DNA of 64,000 nucleotides from Salinibacter pepae (GTDB lineage Bacteria; Bacteroidota; Rhodothermia; Rhodothermales; Salinibacteraceae), in assembly GCF_947077775.1 (NCBI RefSeq), contig NZ_CAMTTE010000001.1:682001-746000 (forward strand), in the 5' to 3' direction. Numbering within the stretch: the stretch's first letter is position 1; every line of letters starts with the position of its first letter. The position numbers and the translations under genes were made by a program. Shown one piece after another: positions 9,084 through 16,970 of the stretch. Under the pieces are notes generated by a model that searched no databases, was not told the origin of the DNA, and worked only from the letters and a program-made list of their open reading frames with translations.

Positions 9084-9731
9084 ATGCTCATCTACCTGGA
9101 TACCTGCTCCATTCAGCGTCCGTTCGACGACCAGTCGCAGCTCCGCATCGCAATGGAGTCGGAAGCGGTGCTGCGAGCGATTCAACTTGTCGAGCAAGGA
9201 GACCTGGATCTACTCGCTTCCGAGACGCTCCGGATTGAAACGGAGCAGAACCCTCATTCGAGGCGTCGCCGTTTCGCCTTCGGCGTCCTTGCGCACGCTA
9301 CCCGCTTCGTGGAAACGGATTCACAGATCGAATCGCGAGCCCGTCAGTATGGAACTGCTGGCCTGCATCCCTTCGATGCGTTGCATCTGTCGTCTGCAGT
9401 CGAAGCGGAGGCCGACATGTTTTGCACGACGGACGATCAATTGCTCCGGCGTGGGAGCGAGGCCGAAACCGAACCCACGCGAGTGCTCACACCTATTGCT
9501 AGAAGAGATCGAGTCATGAATGCTGAGACTGAACCGCTCGACGATCTCAACGACGAAGCCCTCGAGCTCCTCATGACAGAGTTGGGAGTGGCAAGGACGG
9601 CGCGATTCCTCCAGCAGTTTACCACCGGATCGGGAAACTACACTGAGGAACGAAAGGAGCTGTTCAAGGACTGGACGCTTGAGGACGTGCTTGAAGAAAC
9701 GAGGCGCCGTCGCGAGAACCGCAATGCATAG
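9084..9731 (+). CDS. PIN-domain ribonuclease toxin fused to an antitoxin-like domain
   Basis: 215 residues. Residues 1-140 are a PIN domain: first acidic residue in YLDTCSIQRP, a middle acidic motif SETLRIETE, and the C-terminal motif HPFDALHLSSAVEAEADMFCTTDD. These residues would bind the divalent metals of an RNase. Residues about 145-215 contain DLNDEALELLMTELGVARTA and a FLQQFTTGSGNYTEERKEL motif, which I know as a separate small partner protein encoded beside PIN genes, best seen in cyanobacteria. Here both are in one frame. An internal ATG at 9516 has AGAAGAG just upstream and could start the antitoxin part alone. Codon use is less GC-rich than the neighbours, suggesting transfer. Confidence 0.8.
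   Translation: MLIYLDTCSIQRPFDDQSQLRIAMESEAVLRAIQLVEQGDLDLLASETLRIETEQNPHSRRRRFAFGVLAHATRFVETDSQIESRARQYGTAGLHPFDALHLSSAVEAEADMFCTTDDQLLRRGSEAETEPTRVLTPIARRDRVMNAETEPLDDLNDEALELLMTELGVARTARFLQQFTTGSGNYTEERKELFKDWTLEDVLEETRRRRENRNA
9516..9731 (+). CDS. possible independently translated antitoxin (internal start)
   Basis: 71 residues starting MNAETEPLDDLNDEALELL, nested in frame in the PIN fusion. The ATG is preceded at good spacing by a purine-rich AGAAGAGA, and the segment matches the whole partner protein found as a separate gene elsewhere. If used, the cell would make both the fusion and free antitoxin. This is inference; no direct evidence of initiation is available. Confidence 0.35.
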   Translation: MNAETEPLDDLNDEALELLMTELGVARTARFLQQFTTGSGNYTEERKELFKDWTLEDVLEETRRRRENRNA

Positions 9732-10011
9732 CGCTACGGCTGAAAGTAGGCCGGTGCCGTTTTCAGGCGAGGGCAGTCGGTGGGTTCTGCTTCGCCGGCC
9801 CGGAGCGATGAGGCCGGCGGATAGGAACGTCCAGGACCGATGCTGGCGTACCGGTGGGTATTTCATTAACCCTTTTCCCGAAGGGCTGGTCGGCCGGGCG
9901 GCCCTGGTCGGCGCAGCGAGGAGACCATTTGTTGCGCATTGGTGCGCGTGCGGACCTGCCCCCACTGCACGCCCCACACGCCCTTCCGTCCAGGGGTCAA
10001 CATTGAATTGA
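9732..10011. other. intergenic after the PIN gene
   Basis: About 280 bases with no supported gene. It holds an 8-base inverted repeat (CGCCGGCC and GGCCGGCG, about 9793-9820, loop about 12) without a T-run. It separates the plus-strand toxin from a minus-strand unit, so any terminator here would serve both. Confidence 0.35.
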
Positions 10012-10275
10012 TCAGGCGGGCGCGGGCGGCACGGGATCGTCCCCCGCGTCCGCCCCCCCGGGCGGCGGGGCGCCATTCTCGGTCTCGGATCGAACCTCAG
10101 CCCAGGTGTCGTTGCCCGCGAGGAGCCGCTTCGCCTCGGCGAGGGACACGTCGAGCGTGTCCAGGATCCGGCGGAGGGCCTCCAGGCGCGAGTGGCCGTC
10201 CCGGCGCAGCCGGCGGAAGGTCGTCTCGATTTCTTCGTCGCCCGGCGGGGCCGGGCGGTCCGAATCCGTTGGCAT
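10012..10275 (-). CDS. small hypothetical protein
   Basis: 87 residues. A central predicted helical region (GHSRLEALRRILDTLDVSLAEAKRLL) is followed by a disordered Pro/Gly/Ala-rich tail. The helix pair resembles the C-terminal domain of ribosomal protein L7/L12 (an E/A-x-R-x-hydrophobic ...  L-x-EAK pattern), but the match is too short for a firm call. It starts 15 bases after the stop of the DmpA-like reading frame and is probably co-transcribed with it. Function unknown. Confidence 0.6.
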   Translation of the reverse strand: MPTDSDRPAPPGDEEIETTFRRLRRDGHSRLEALRRILDTLDVSLAEAKRLLAGNDTWAEVRSETENGAPPPGGADAGDDPVPPAPA

Positions 10276-10290
10276 GTGGGGGAGCAGGGG

Positions 10291-11456
10291 CTATTCGTTC
10301 GCGTCGAGGCGGCCGGCGTCCCGGAGGAGCGAGCGGAGGCGATCCAGCGGCAGGGCCGCCTGCGTGTGGCCGTCGCGCCCGGTCACGGTGGTGGCGGCCG
10401 TGAGCGCGTTGTAGACGGCCTCCTCCGTCGCCTCCACGGTGGCGAGGAAGAGCGGGCTCATCTGGTCGTTCGGGAGCAGCGAGTCGGGACGGGGGACGTC
10501 CTCGCCGGCGCGGCGGTTCTGCGTCGAGAAGGCCACGACGAAGTCGCCGGAGCCGTTGCTCGCGTAGCTGCCGGTGCGGGCCAGCCCCAGCATCGCACGC
10601 TTGGCCATCCGCTCCAGGGTGCGGGGCGAGACGGGGGCGTCGGTCGCCAGCACGATCATGCAGGACCCCGCGTCGTCGGGCCCTTGCGTCTCGCTGTCCC
10701 CCTCCCCCTCGACGACGGAGCGGAAGTCGTAGCGGCCCAGCCGCTCGCCCACCGGCACCCCGTCGATGCGGAGCACGCCGCCGTAGTTGGCCTGCACGAG
10801 GGCCCCGACGGTGTAGCCCCCGTACTCGTCGGGCAGCAGGCGCGAGCTGGTGCCGATGCCCCCTTCCACCCCAGGGCGCTGGTGCCCGTGCCCGCCCCCA
10901 CGCTGCCCTCCGCCACCGGCCCGCCCGACGCCGACTCGATGGCCCCAATGACGTCTTCTCCCGTGACGTGCTGCCCGCGGATGTCGTTCAGGTAGCCGTC
11001 GTTCGTCTCCCCCACCACGGCGTTCACCGACCCCACGTCCTCGTGGCCGGGCCGGTCGAGGGTCCAGGCCACGGTGGCGTCCACGGCGGTGCCCACGTCG
11101 AGCGTGTTCGTGAGCACGATGGGCGTCTCGATCGTGCCCAGCTCCCGCACCTGCAGGAAGCCCGCGGCCTTCCCGAAGCCGTTGCCCACGTGCACCGCCG
11201 CCGGCACCTTCTCGCGGAAGAGGTCGCCCCCGTGCGGCCGGATCGCCGTCACGCCGGTGCGCACCGCGTCGCCCTCCCGAAGCGTGCGGTGGCCCACCTG
11301 CACGCCCGCCACGTCGGTGATGGCATTGAGGGGGCCCGGCTCGAAGAGGCCGGGCTCCACCCCGAGGGCACGGAGGCGCGTGGACTCAGACTGGGCCGCA
11401 GCGGTCATGGGGACGATGCAGAGCAGGAGCGAGAGAACGACGCAACGAATCGACAT
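10291..11456 (-). pseudogene. P1/DmpA-family aminopeptidase, frameshifted
   Basis: The intact product would be about 387 residues: a secreted L-aminopeptidase/D-esterase that cleaves itself to expose an N-terminal Ser nucleophile. The 5' frame (from ATG 11456) gives a signal peptide and LNAITDVAGVQVGHRTL, VGETNDGYLNDIRG and VGAGTGTSALGWKG. The remaining domain (GIGTSSRLLPDEYGGYTVG, AGSCMIVLATDAP with the expected nucleophile Ser, GSGDFVVAFSTQN) is in another frame, starting at a run of five C (plus strand 10859-10863). One more base there would join them exactly. Either the gene is truly broken or the run was miscalled. The downstream part has a GTG at 10869 but would lack the first half. Confidence 0.85.
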
Positions 11457-11617
11457 GGGGGGCCACCGTGCGGACTGGGGCAGAACAGACCGATGTGTCG
11501 TCGAAATCTTATCCCCGTGTTAGACTTCTGTGATAACTCCACGCCGGGGCCAAGGTAGACTTAAGGGACGACGGAGACAAGGACTCGCGCCTTTTCCACC
11601 CACCCCAGTCCGTTTCC

Positions 11618-12193
11618 ATGGAACTGCCCCAGCCCTGCACCGCCGACGACCCGACGATTGAGGCCCTCAAGGCCGGCAACGAGCACGCGTTCCGGTGCCT
11701 GTTCGAGGAGGAGCGCGAACGGCTCCGCCGCTTCGTGGTCAAGCTGATCGAGGACGCCGACGAAGCGGAAAACATCGTCCAGGAGACCTTTGCCGAGGCC
11801 TACCGCCAGATCGAGGACTTTCGGGGTGAGGCGTCGGTATCGACCTGGCTGTTTTCCATCGCGAAGCACCTGGCGTACGGCCACCTCCGCACGAGCGACC
11901 GGCACAACTACCTCGAGCACGACACCATCGAGTTTCTGCAGGTCGACCGGGACGACTCCGTCAGCGGGACGCAGCAGGAGGTGGAGCGGTCCGAGCGCAA
12001 GCAGATCGTGCACGATGCCCTCCAGGAGCTGCCGGACCACTACCGGCGCGTGGTGCAGCTGCGGGACCTGGAGGAGAAGTCGACCGCGGAGGCGGCCGAG
12101 CAGCTCGACCTCACGGAGGTCAACGTGCGGGTTCGGCTCCACCGGGCCCGGAAGGCCCTCCGCGAACACCTCTGTGAACGGATGGGGTGTTAA
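11618..12193 (+). CDS. ECF-type RNA polymerase sigma factor
   Basis: 191 residues. Region 2 (about residues 20-95) has FRCLFEEERERLRRFVVKLI, the DAEN/IVQETFAEAY core-binding stretch and ASVSTWLFSIAKHLAYGHLR. Region 4 (about 130-185) has LQELPDHYRRVVQLRDLEE and a helix-turn-helix STAEAAEQLDLTEVNVRVRLHRARKAL. Region 3 is absent, which defines an ECF sigma. No anti-sigma or zinc-finger gene follows it: the next 312 bases are empty and the next gene is on the other strand. Its regulation is therefore unclear. Confidence 0.93.
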   Translation: MELPQPCTADDPTIEALKAGNEHAFRCLFEEERERLRRFVVKLIEDADEAENIVQETFAEAYRQIEDFRGEASVSTWLFSIAKHLAYGHLRTSDRHNYLEHDTIEFLQVDRDDSVSGTQQEVERSERKQIVHDALQELPDHYRRVVQLRDLEEKSTAEAAEQLDLTEVNVRVRLHRARKALREHLCERMGC

Positions 12194-12505
12194 ATCGGGG
12201 GCGGAACGAATCCATGGGGGGCCTCCCGGGACCGCCTCTCCTCGCGCAGGACTACTCCGCCCCCGTCAGCTCGGAGAGCAGCTCCCTGGGCTCTACGACC
12301 ATTTCCGGCACGCCACAGATGCAGAGGTGAGATGGGCCCGTGCCGTCAACGCCCCCCGGACGGGGGTTCTGTACGTGCCCGGTGCGGCCGTGTACGGACT
12401 GATCCGCTGATGTGCGGATGGGGGCGCCGGAAACAGCCCTGAGGCCTCGTCTCGTTGGGAGGGCGGCCCGGGGCCCTGCTCGCATCCACAATGGAGTCGG
12501 CCACT
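12194..12505. other. intergenic after the ECF sigma gene
   Basis: 312 bases with no gene I can support. In particular, there is no reading frame resembling a zinc-finger anti-sigma factor, which often follows an ECF sigma. A small hairpin (ATCCGC / GCGGAT) lies near 12402-12420. Confidence 0.4.
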
Positions 12506-12973
12506 CTAGGCATTCGTCCCCGAGCGCTCGTGGGCCTCGGCAAACGCGTCGGCCTCGTCGGCGTCTCGGAAGAGGGTGATCCGCGGGTACCGCGGCTTGC
12601 CAATCCATGCGTGATGGGCGGACACCGCGTCCTCCACGAGCACGCGATCGGCCTCTGCGTCCTCGAACACCGCGGCGGACCCGTCCATCTCCGTGTCGGC
12701 GAGGGCGTCGCGGAGCGCCTCGACAGAGCGGTACCGCCCCACCTCGTCGCCGTCGTCGGGCTCCGCCACCTCGGTTCGGGCAGAGTGGGCCTGGATCGAA
12801 AGCCACTCCCCCGACGAGGCCCGGACCACCACGAACAGGCCCGGGGCGGGCTGGGCCTCGGTTGCGTCCGGGTCCGGTCCCGTAGGGGACCGGACGGTCT
12901 GCCCCGTCTCCGTTTCTGGGTCGTTGCCGCGGTGGGTACCAACGTCACTCAGGTCGTCGGGAAGGTCGGCCAT
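12506..12973 (-). CDS. acidic hypothetical protein
   Basis: 155 residues from the ATG at 12973 (a GTG two codons upstream is an alternative). The first 45 residues are polar and probably disordered. The rest alternates hydrophobic strands with Asp/Glu-rich loops, e.g. LFVVVRASSGEWLSIQAHSA and YRSVEALRDALADTEM, and ends with a PRITLFRDADEADAFAEAH stretch. The acidity fits a halophile's cytoplasm. No family was recognised. It is convergent with the ECF sigma gene. Confidence 0.6.
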   Translation of the reverse strand: MADLPDDLSDVGTHRGNDPETETGQTVRSPTGPDPDATEAQPAPGLFVVVRASSGEWLSIQAHSARTEVAEPDDGDEVGRYRSVEALRDALADTEMDGSAAVFEDAEADRVLVEDAVSAHHAWIGKPRYPRITLFRDADEADAFAEAHERSGTNA

Positions 12974-13122
12974 GGGCACAGTAGAGGGGGCTTCATTTGT
13001 ATTTCACGAAAGACAACATTATGATTACACCGTGGCCGCCCTGAAGGCAGAGCCCCACGGACCGTTTGGGAGTCCATCCGGTGGGACCATCGGGAGTTGG
13101 GGGAACGCCCACAACACAACGC

Positions 13123-14883
13123 ATGGTCATGGCCCGCGTCGTCTGTCTTGTTTTCCTGATCGGGACGATCGGGGCCGGGATCGGGCCCCGGCTCGTGGAC
13201 GCACAGGCGAAGCGTACGCTCTCGCCGGGGGCGCCGGGCGAGACGGTGATCAATCTATTCGAGACCCTCGATCCGAGTTCCTCGATCGACGGCGTTCGGC
13301 TGGACCTCCCAAAACGCTGGACGGTCCGGGATGCTCACCTTCTCCGATACGGGACGTCGCCCGTTCCGGTTCGCCTCCAGTCCGGCCCCGAACCGGGCGT
13401 CGTATTTCTGGCGCTCAATTCGTCCGTTCAGGGCCCGCACGAGTTGGTGGTGCAAGTGAAGCCGGGCGACCACACGGGCACATACCAGTGGCACCTCACC
13501 CCGTTTACGACGCCCTCCTCTGCCCACGTCCCGGCCCGGGACTCCTCGAACCGACGGATGCGCCGCACGGACCGTCTCACGCGGACCGTGGAGGTCAATC
13601 CGCCGTCTCGCCCCCGCGGCCCGAATCAGGCCCTCGCCCTGACCGACGCAGCGGCGCCGCCCCGCCTCCAGGTGCCGCCCGACCGGGCCCCGAGCCGGCG
13701 CCGCTCGTTTACCGTCGAGTTCTGGGTACGAACCCACAGCCTCGACCGGGTCATCCTCTCCTCGTGGACGGGCAACGAGGCGGCGCCCTACCCGCTTGAG
13801 GTTGTGACCGACTCGGGCGGGCGTCTCCGGTTCTATTGCGGGCGGGGCGGGCGCCACCAGGCCCTCCGCAGCACGAGCCCCGTCGCCGACGGCCAGTGGC
13901 ACCACGCCGCCGTCGTCCACGACGCGACCGCGTCTGTGCTCCGCCTCCTGCTGGACGGGATGGTGGTCGACTCGGCCCGGGCCCGGGCCCTGCCCGCACA
14001 GTCGGGCGCCCTGCCCCTTGCCCTCGGGGGGCGCCGGCGGGCCGGCCCCGAACGGGCCCCCTCATCTTCCGACCAGCGCTTCGTCGGGCGGCTCGACGAG
14101 CTCCGGATCTGGCCGAGCGCCCGCTCCGCCTCCGCAATCCGCCGAACGCAAAGCCGTCCCTTTCCCCCCGCCGGCGACGCGGGGCCCTTTCGCCTTGGCT
14201 TCGAGGAGGACGCGCCGCAATCCGGCCTCGATGCGGCGGAGGGGGCCCGGCGGGTTCCCGCCCGCCTGTCGTTCCGGCCGCCCCTCCGGCGGCTGCGGGC
14301 GCGCACCGACGGGCAGTCCGTCACACTTCGGTGGAACGCGCAGGGGGTTGCCGACGGAACAAAAAGCGGGGCAACAAACGCCGGGGAGTTTGTCGTCGAG
14401 CGCTCCCCCGACGGCACGTCTTTTACGCCCGTCGACCGCGTCTCCCCGGCCGAGGCCGCGTCCCCCTCTTCCGGGGCGGCACAGGCGTTCACGTACACGG
14501 ACGATGGGGTCTCGGGGCAGGTCGTCTTCTACCGGGTCCGATACGTGCCGTCCGCCCCGGGCGTGGAACGCAGCACGAGCACGATCAAGATCGGGCTGGG
14601 GGGCGAGCCGGCCCCTGAGCGCGCGGTGGACCTCGTCGGCAACTTCCCAAACCCCTTCGAAACGTCCACCACGGTTGCGTACCAGGTCGAGTCGCCTCGG
14701 CCCGTCACCCTCACGATCTGGAACCTATCCGGGAAGCGCATCGCCACCCTCGCAGACGGCGTGCACGAGCCCGGCTACTACGAGCAGACACTGACCGCGG
14801 ACGGGCTGCCCAGCGGAACGTACTTCGCCCGCCTCGAAACGCCCGAGGGCATCCAGTCGGCCCGGATGGTGCTTCTGAAGTAG
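13123..14883 (+). CDS. secreted LamG-domain protein with T9SS sorting signal
   Basis: 586 residues from ATG 13123, chosen because it puts a signal peptide (VVCLVFLIGTIGAGIG) at the N-terminus; ATG 13129 is equally possible. Residues about 190-340 form a LamG/concanavalin-A-like domain (FTVEFWVRTHSLDRVILSSWTG ... HHAAVVHDATASVLRLLLDG ... FVGRLDELRIWPSARS), likely binding sugars or proteins. A fibronectin-like segment follows. The last about 85 residues match the T9SS type-A sorting domain (NFPNPFETSTTVAYQVE, VTLTIWNLSGKRIATL, ending SARMVLLK). This predicts export through the type IX system and cell-surface attachment or release. It lies alone. Confidence 0.85.
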   Translation: MVMARVVCLVFLIGTIGAGIGPRLVDAQAKRTLSPGAPGETVINLFETLDPSSSIDGVRLDLPKRWTVRDAHLLRYGTSPVPVRLQSGPEPGVVFLALNSSVQGPHELVVQVKPGDHTGTYQWHLTPFTTPSSAHVPARDSSNRRMRRTDRLTRTVEVNPPSRPRGPNQALALTDAAAPPRLQVPPDRAPSRRRSFTVEFWVRTHSLDRVILSSWTGNEAAPYPLEVVTDSGGRLRFYCGRGGRHQALRSTSPVADGQWHHAAVVHDATASVLRLLLDGMVVDSARARALPAQSGALPLALGGRRRAGPERAPSSSDQRFVGRLDELRIWPSARSASAIRRTQSRPFPPAGDAGPFRLGFEEDAPQSGLDAAEGARRVPARLSFRPPLRRLRARTDGQSVTLRWNAQGVADGTKSGATNAGEFVVERSPDGTSFTPVDRVSPAEAASPSSGAAQAFTYTDDGVSGQVVFYRVRYVPSAPGVERSTSTIKIGLGGEPAPERAVDLVGNFPNPFETSTTVAYQVESPRPVTLTIWNLSGKRIATLADGVHEPGYYEQTLTADGLPSGTYFARLETPEGIQSARMVLLK

Positions 14884-14998
14884 CGGGGCGGGCCGGCGCA
14901 TGCTCCGCCCCGTCCGTGAAACAGGTCGGGTGGCGTCCCCCGTTCCACCGCGCAGCTTCGCTCCGACATCCTGATCACACGAGACGATACCGACCGTC

Positions 14999-15679
14999 AT
15001 GGACCTCACGTACTTCGGGCACTCCACCTTCCAGATCGAGACGGAGGACGTCACGCTGCTCTTCGATCCGTTCTTCGAGGAAAACCCGCACACTGAGACC
15101 GATCCGGGGACGCTCGCCCCCGACGTGCTCCTGATTACGCACGCCCACTTCGACCACTTCTCCGACGTTGAGGCGGTGCTAGAGGCCAGCGCCCCCCTCG
15201 TCATCAGCAACTTCGAGATTACGCAGTACGTCCAGGAGGAGTACGGCCACGACGCGATTCAGCCGCTGAATGAGGGCGGCAGTGTGGAGTTCGACTGGGG
15301 CTACGTCGAGTCCACCCACGCGCGGCACAGCTCGTCCTTCCCGGACGGCTCCTACGGCGGGGTGCCCAACGGCTTCGTCCTGGAGCTGGGGGACGACGTG
15401 GTCTACAACACCGGCGACACCGCCCCCTTCGCCGAGATGAAGTGGGTGGGCGACCTGTGGGACGTGGACGTGATGCTGGCCCCGGTCGGCAACGTCTTCA
15501 CGATGGGCATCTACGGCGCGCTCCACTCCACGGAAATGGTGGGGCCGGAGCTGGTCATTCCCCTCCACTACGACACCTTCCCGCCCCTCGAAACGGACCT
15601 CGACGCGTTTGCGGACGCCTTCGACGAGGCCGGATACGACACGCGCGTGTTCGGGGCCGGCGAGACGGCTGCGCTGTAG
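14999..15679 (+). CDS. UPF0173-type metal-dependent hydrolase (MBL fold)
   Basis: 226 residues. Starts MDLTYFGHSTFQIE, followed by the metal-binding motif THAHFDHFSD, which fits the metallo-beta-lactamase HxHxDH pattern. Later metal ligands are suggested by ESTHARHSSSF, NTGDTAPF and VIPLHYDTFPP. Length and order match the UPF0173 (YtkL-like) hydrolases, whose substrate is unknown. It stands between the LamG protein and a phosphodiesterase on the same strand. Confidence 0.88.
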   Translation: MDLTYFGHSTFQIETEDVTLLFDPFFEENPHTETDPGTLAPDVLLITHAHFDHFSDVEAVLEASAPLVISNFEITQYVQEEYGHDAIQPLNEGGSVEFDWGYVESTHARHSSSFPDGSYGGVPNGFVLELGDDVVYNTGDTAPFAEMKWVGDLWDVDVMLAPVGNVFTMGIYGALHSTEMVGPELVIPLHYDTFPPLETDLDAFADAFDEAGYDTRVFGAGETAAL

Positions 15680-15799
15680 CGACCGCCTCGTGCATGCCTC
15701 CGCCCTCGGCCGTACGATGGACTGCGGGCCGCTTCCCTGCGGTCCGCGGTCGGCCGTCCGGTCGACGACGCCCCCTCTCATTCTGTTCTATACCGTCGC

Positions 15800-16324
15800 G
15801 TGACCACACTCGGCATTGTCTCGGACACCCACGGCTACTTCCATCCCAACCTGGCGGACGACCTGTCGGGCGTGGACCGCATTCTGCACGCCGGGGACGT
15901 GGGCGACCCCGCCATTCTGGATGGGCTGGAGGCGGTGGCCCCGGTCACGGCCGTCTGGGGCAACATCGACGACGCCTCCCTCCGCCGCCGGCTCGCCGAG
16001 CACGAACGGTTCACGGTGGCCGGGCTCGACGTGTGGATGACCCACATCGCCGGCCGGCCCGGGCGCTGGCAGGACGGAATGGGCACGAAGCTGGAGGCCA
16101 CCCCACCCGACGTGCTGGTGTGCGGGCACAGCCACATCCTGCAGGTGGAGCGGGTGGCGGCCCTCGGCGACATGCTCTACGTCAATCCCGGTGCCGCGGG
16201 CAAACAAGGCTTCCACCAGACGAAGACGTGCCTCCGGCTGGCCGTGGCGGACGGCCGGGCCACGGAGGCGGCGGTGGTGCACCTCGACCCCGACGCGTCG
16301 CCGGCCCAGGCCCCAGACCCATGA
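15800..16324 (+). CDS. YfcE/MJ0936-family phosphodiesterase
   Basis: 174 residues from a GTG at 15800; no ATG gives the required MTTLGIVSDTHG start. Metallophosphoesterase motifs appear in order: DTHG, GDVGD, GNID, THI-G and GHSH, followed by NPGAAG. These residues bind two metal ions. Relatives hydrolyse phosphodiester substrates such as bis-p-nitrophenyl phosphate, and their natural substrate is uncertain. Its stop codon overlaps the next start by four bases (ATGA), so the two genes are translationally coupled. Confidence 0.9.
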   Translation: MTTLGIVSDTHGYFHPNLADDLSGVDRILHAGDVGDPAILDGLEAVAPVTAVWGNIDDASLRRRLAEHERFTVAGLDVWMTHIAGRPGRWQDGMGTKLEATPPDVLVCGHSHILQVERVAALGDMLYVNPGAAGKQGFHQTKTCLRLAVADGRATEAAVVHLDPDASPAQAPDP

Positions 16325-16965
16325 CGACGCGCGACCCGCGCCATCGAGGCCGTCGCTACGACGGGGCCGTCGGGCGACGCGCGTTCACCCGGTGGATCAT
16401 CCGGGGCATTCGCGTGCTCGCCGTGCCCACCGCGGCGCTGAGCCTGCTGTTGGCCGTGGACATCGTCCTGCCCGGGACGGCGGAGACCGGCATTACGTAC
16501 CGCCGGGCTCTCACCTCTCACTGGGTCGCTCCGGACGGAATGGAGCTCTCGGTGGGCTGGCCCGACCGCCCCAACTGCCTCGACGAGCGCCCCGAGACGG
16601 GCCGCCGCCTCCTCTTCACCACCCGCCCCGGCTGCGCGGGATCCGTGGCGGTGAGCCTCGACTTTGGGCGCCGGATTGCGGGCCACGACACCCTGCGGGT
16701 CGTCCGAACCCCGATGTTCGGCCGGGTCCGCGCGGTCCAGCGGCCGGCCGACGGACGGCAGGACCGGCGTCCGCTCTGGGGCCTCGGCGCGTACGTGGTG
16801 GTCGGCCTCGTGCCCCTCCTGAGCTTCGGCCGCGGGTTCGGGGTGCTCGGGGGGCCCCGCGAGGCCCCTCGCTACCACTTCGCCTACCTCCTCCCGGCCC
16901 TCGCCGCCGAGGCACTCTACGCGTGGCTTCTTGTGCAGGCGGTTGGCGGCTCGGCCCTGCCCTGA
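16321..16965 (+). CDS. hypothetical membrane protein
   Basis: 214 residues. A basic N-terminus (MTTRDPRHRGRRYDGAVGRR) precedes a membrane helix at about 30-50. A predicted extracytoplasmic domain of about 100 residues follows (with Cys in RPNCLDERPE and RPGCAGSV that could form a disulfide), and two more helices lie near the C-terminus. The start overlaps the stop of the phosphodiesterase gene (ATGA). No family was recognised. Confidence 0.7.
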   Translation: MTTRDPRHRGRRYDGAVGRRAFTRWIIRGIRVLAVPTAALSLLLAVDIVLPGTAETGITYRRALTSHWVAPDGMELSVGWPDRPNCLDERPETGRRLLFTTRPGCAGSVAVSLDFGRRIAGHDTLRVVRTPMFGRVRAVQRPADGRQDRRPLWGLGAYVVVGLVPLLSFGRGFGVLGGPREAPRYHFAYLLPALAAEALYAWLLVQAVGGSALP

Positions 16966-16970
16966 CGCCC

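Noticed and set aside
1715-11550. Shared CTCCACGCCGGG string near 1724 and 11537
   Set aside because: Too short to be meaningful in such a GC-rich genome, and flanks do not match.
12194-12505. Expected anti-sigma gene after the ECF sigma factor
   Set aside because: No frame with a zinc-finger or membrane anti-sigma pattern is found on either strand.
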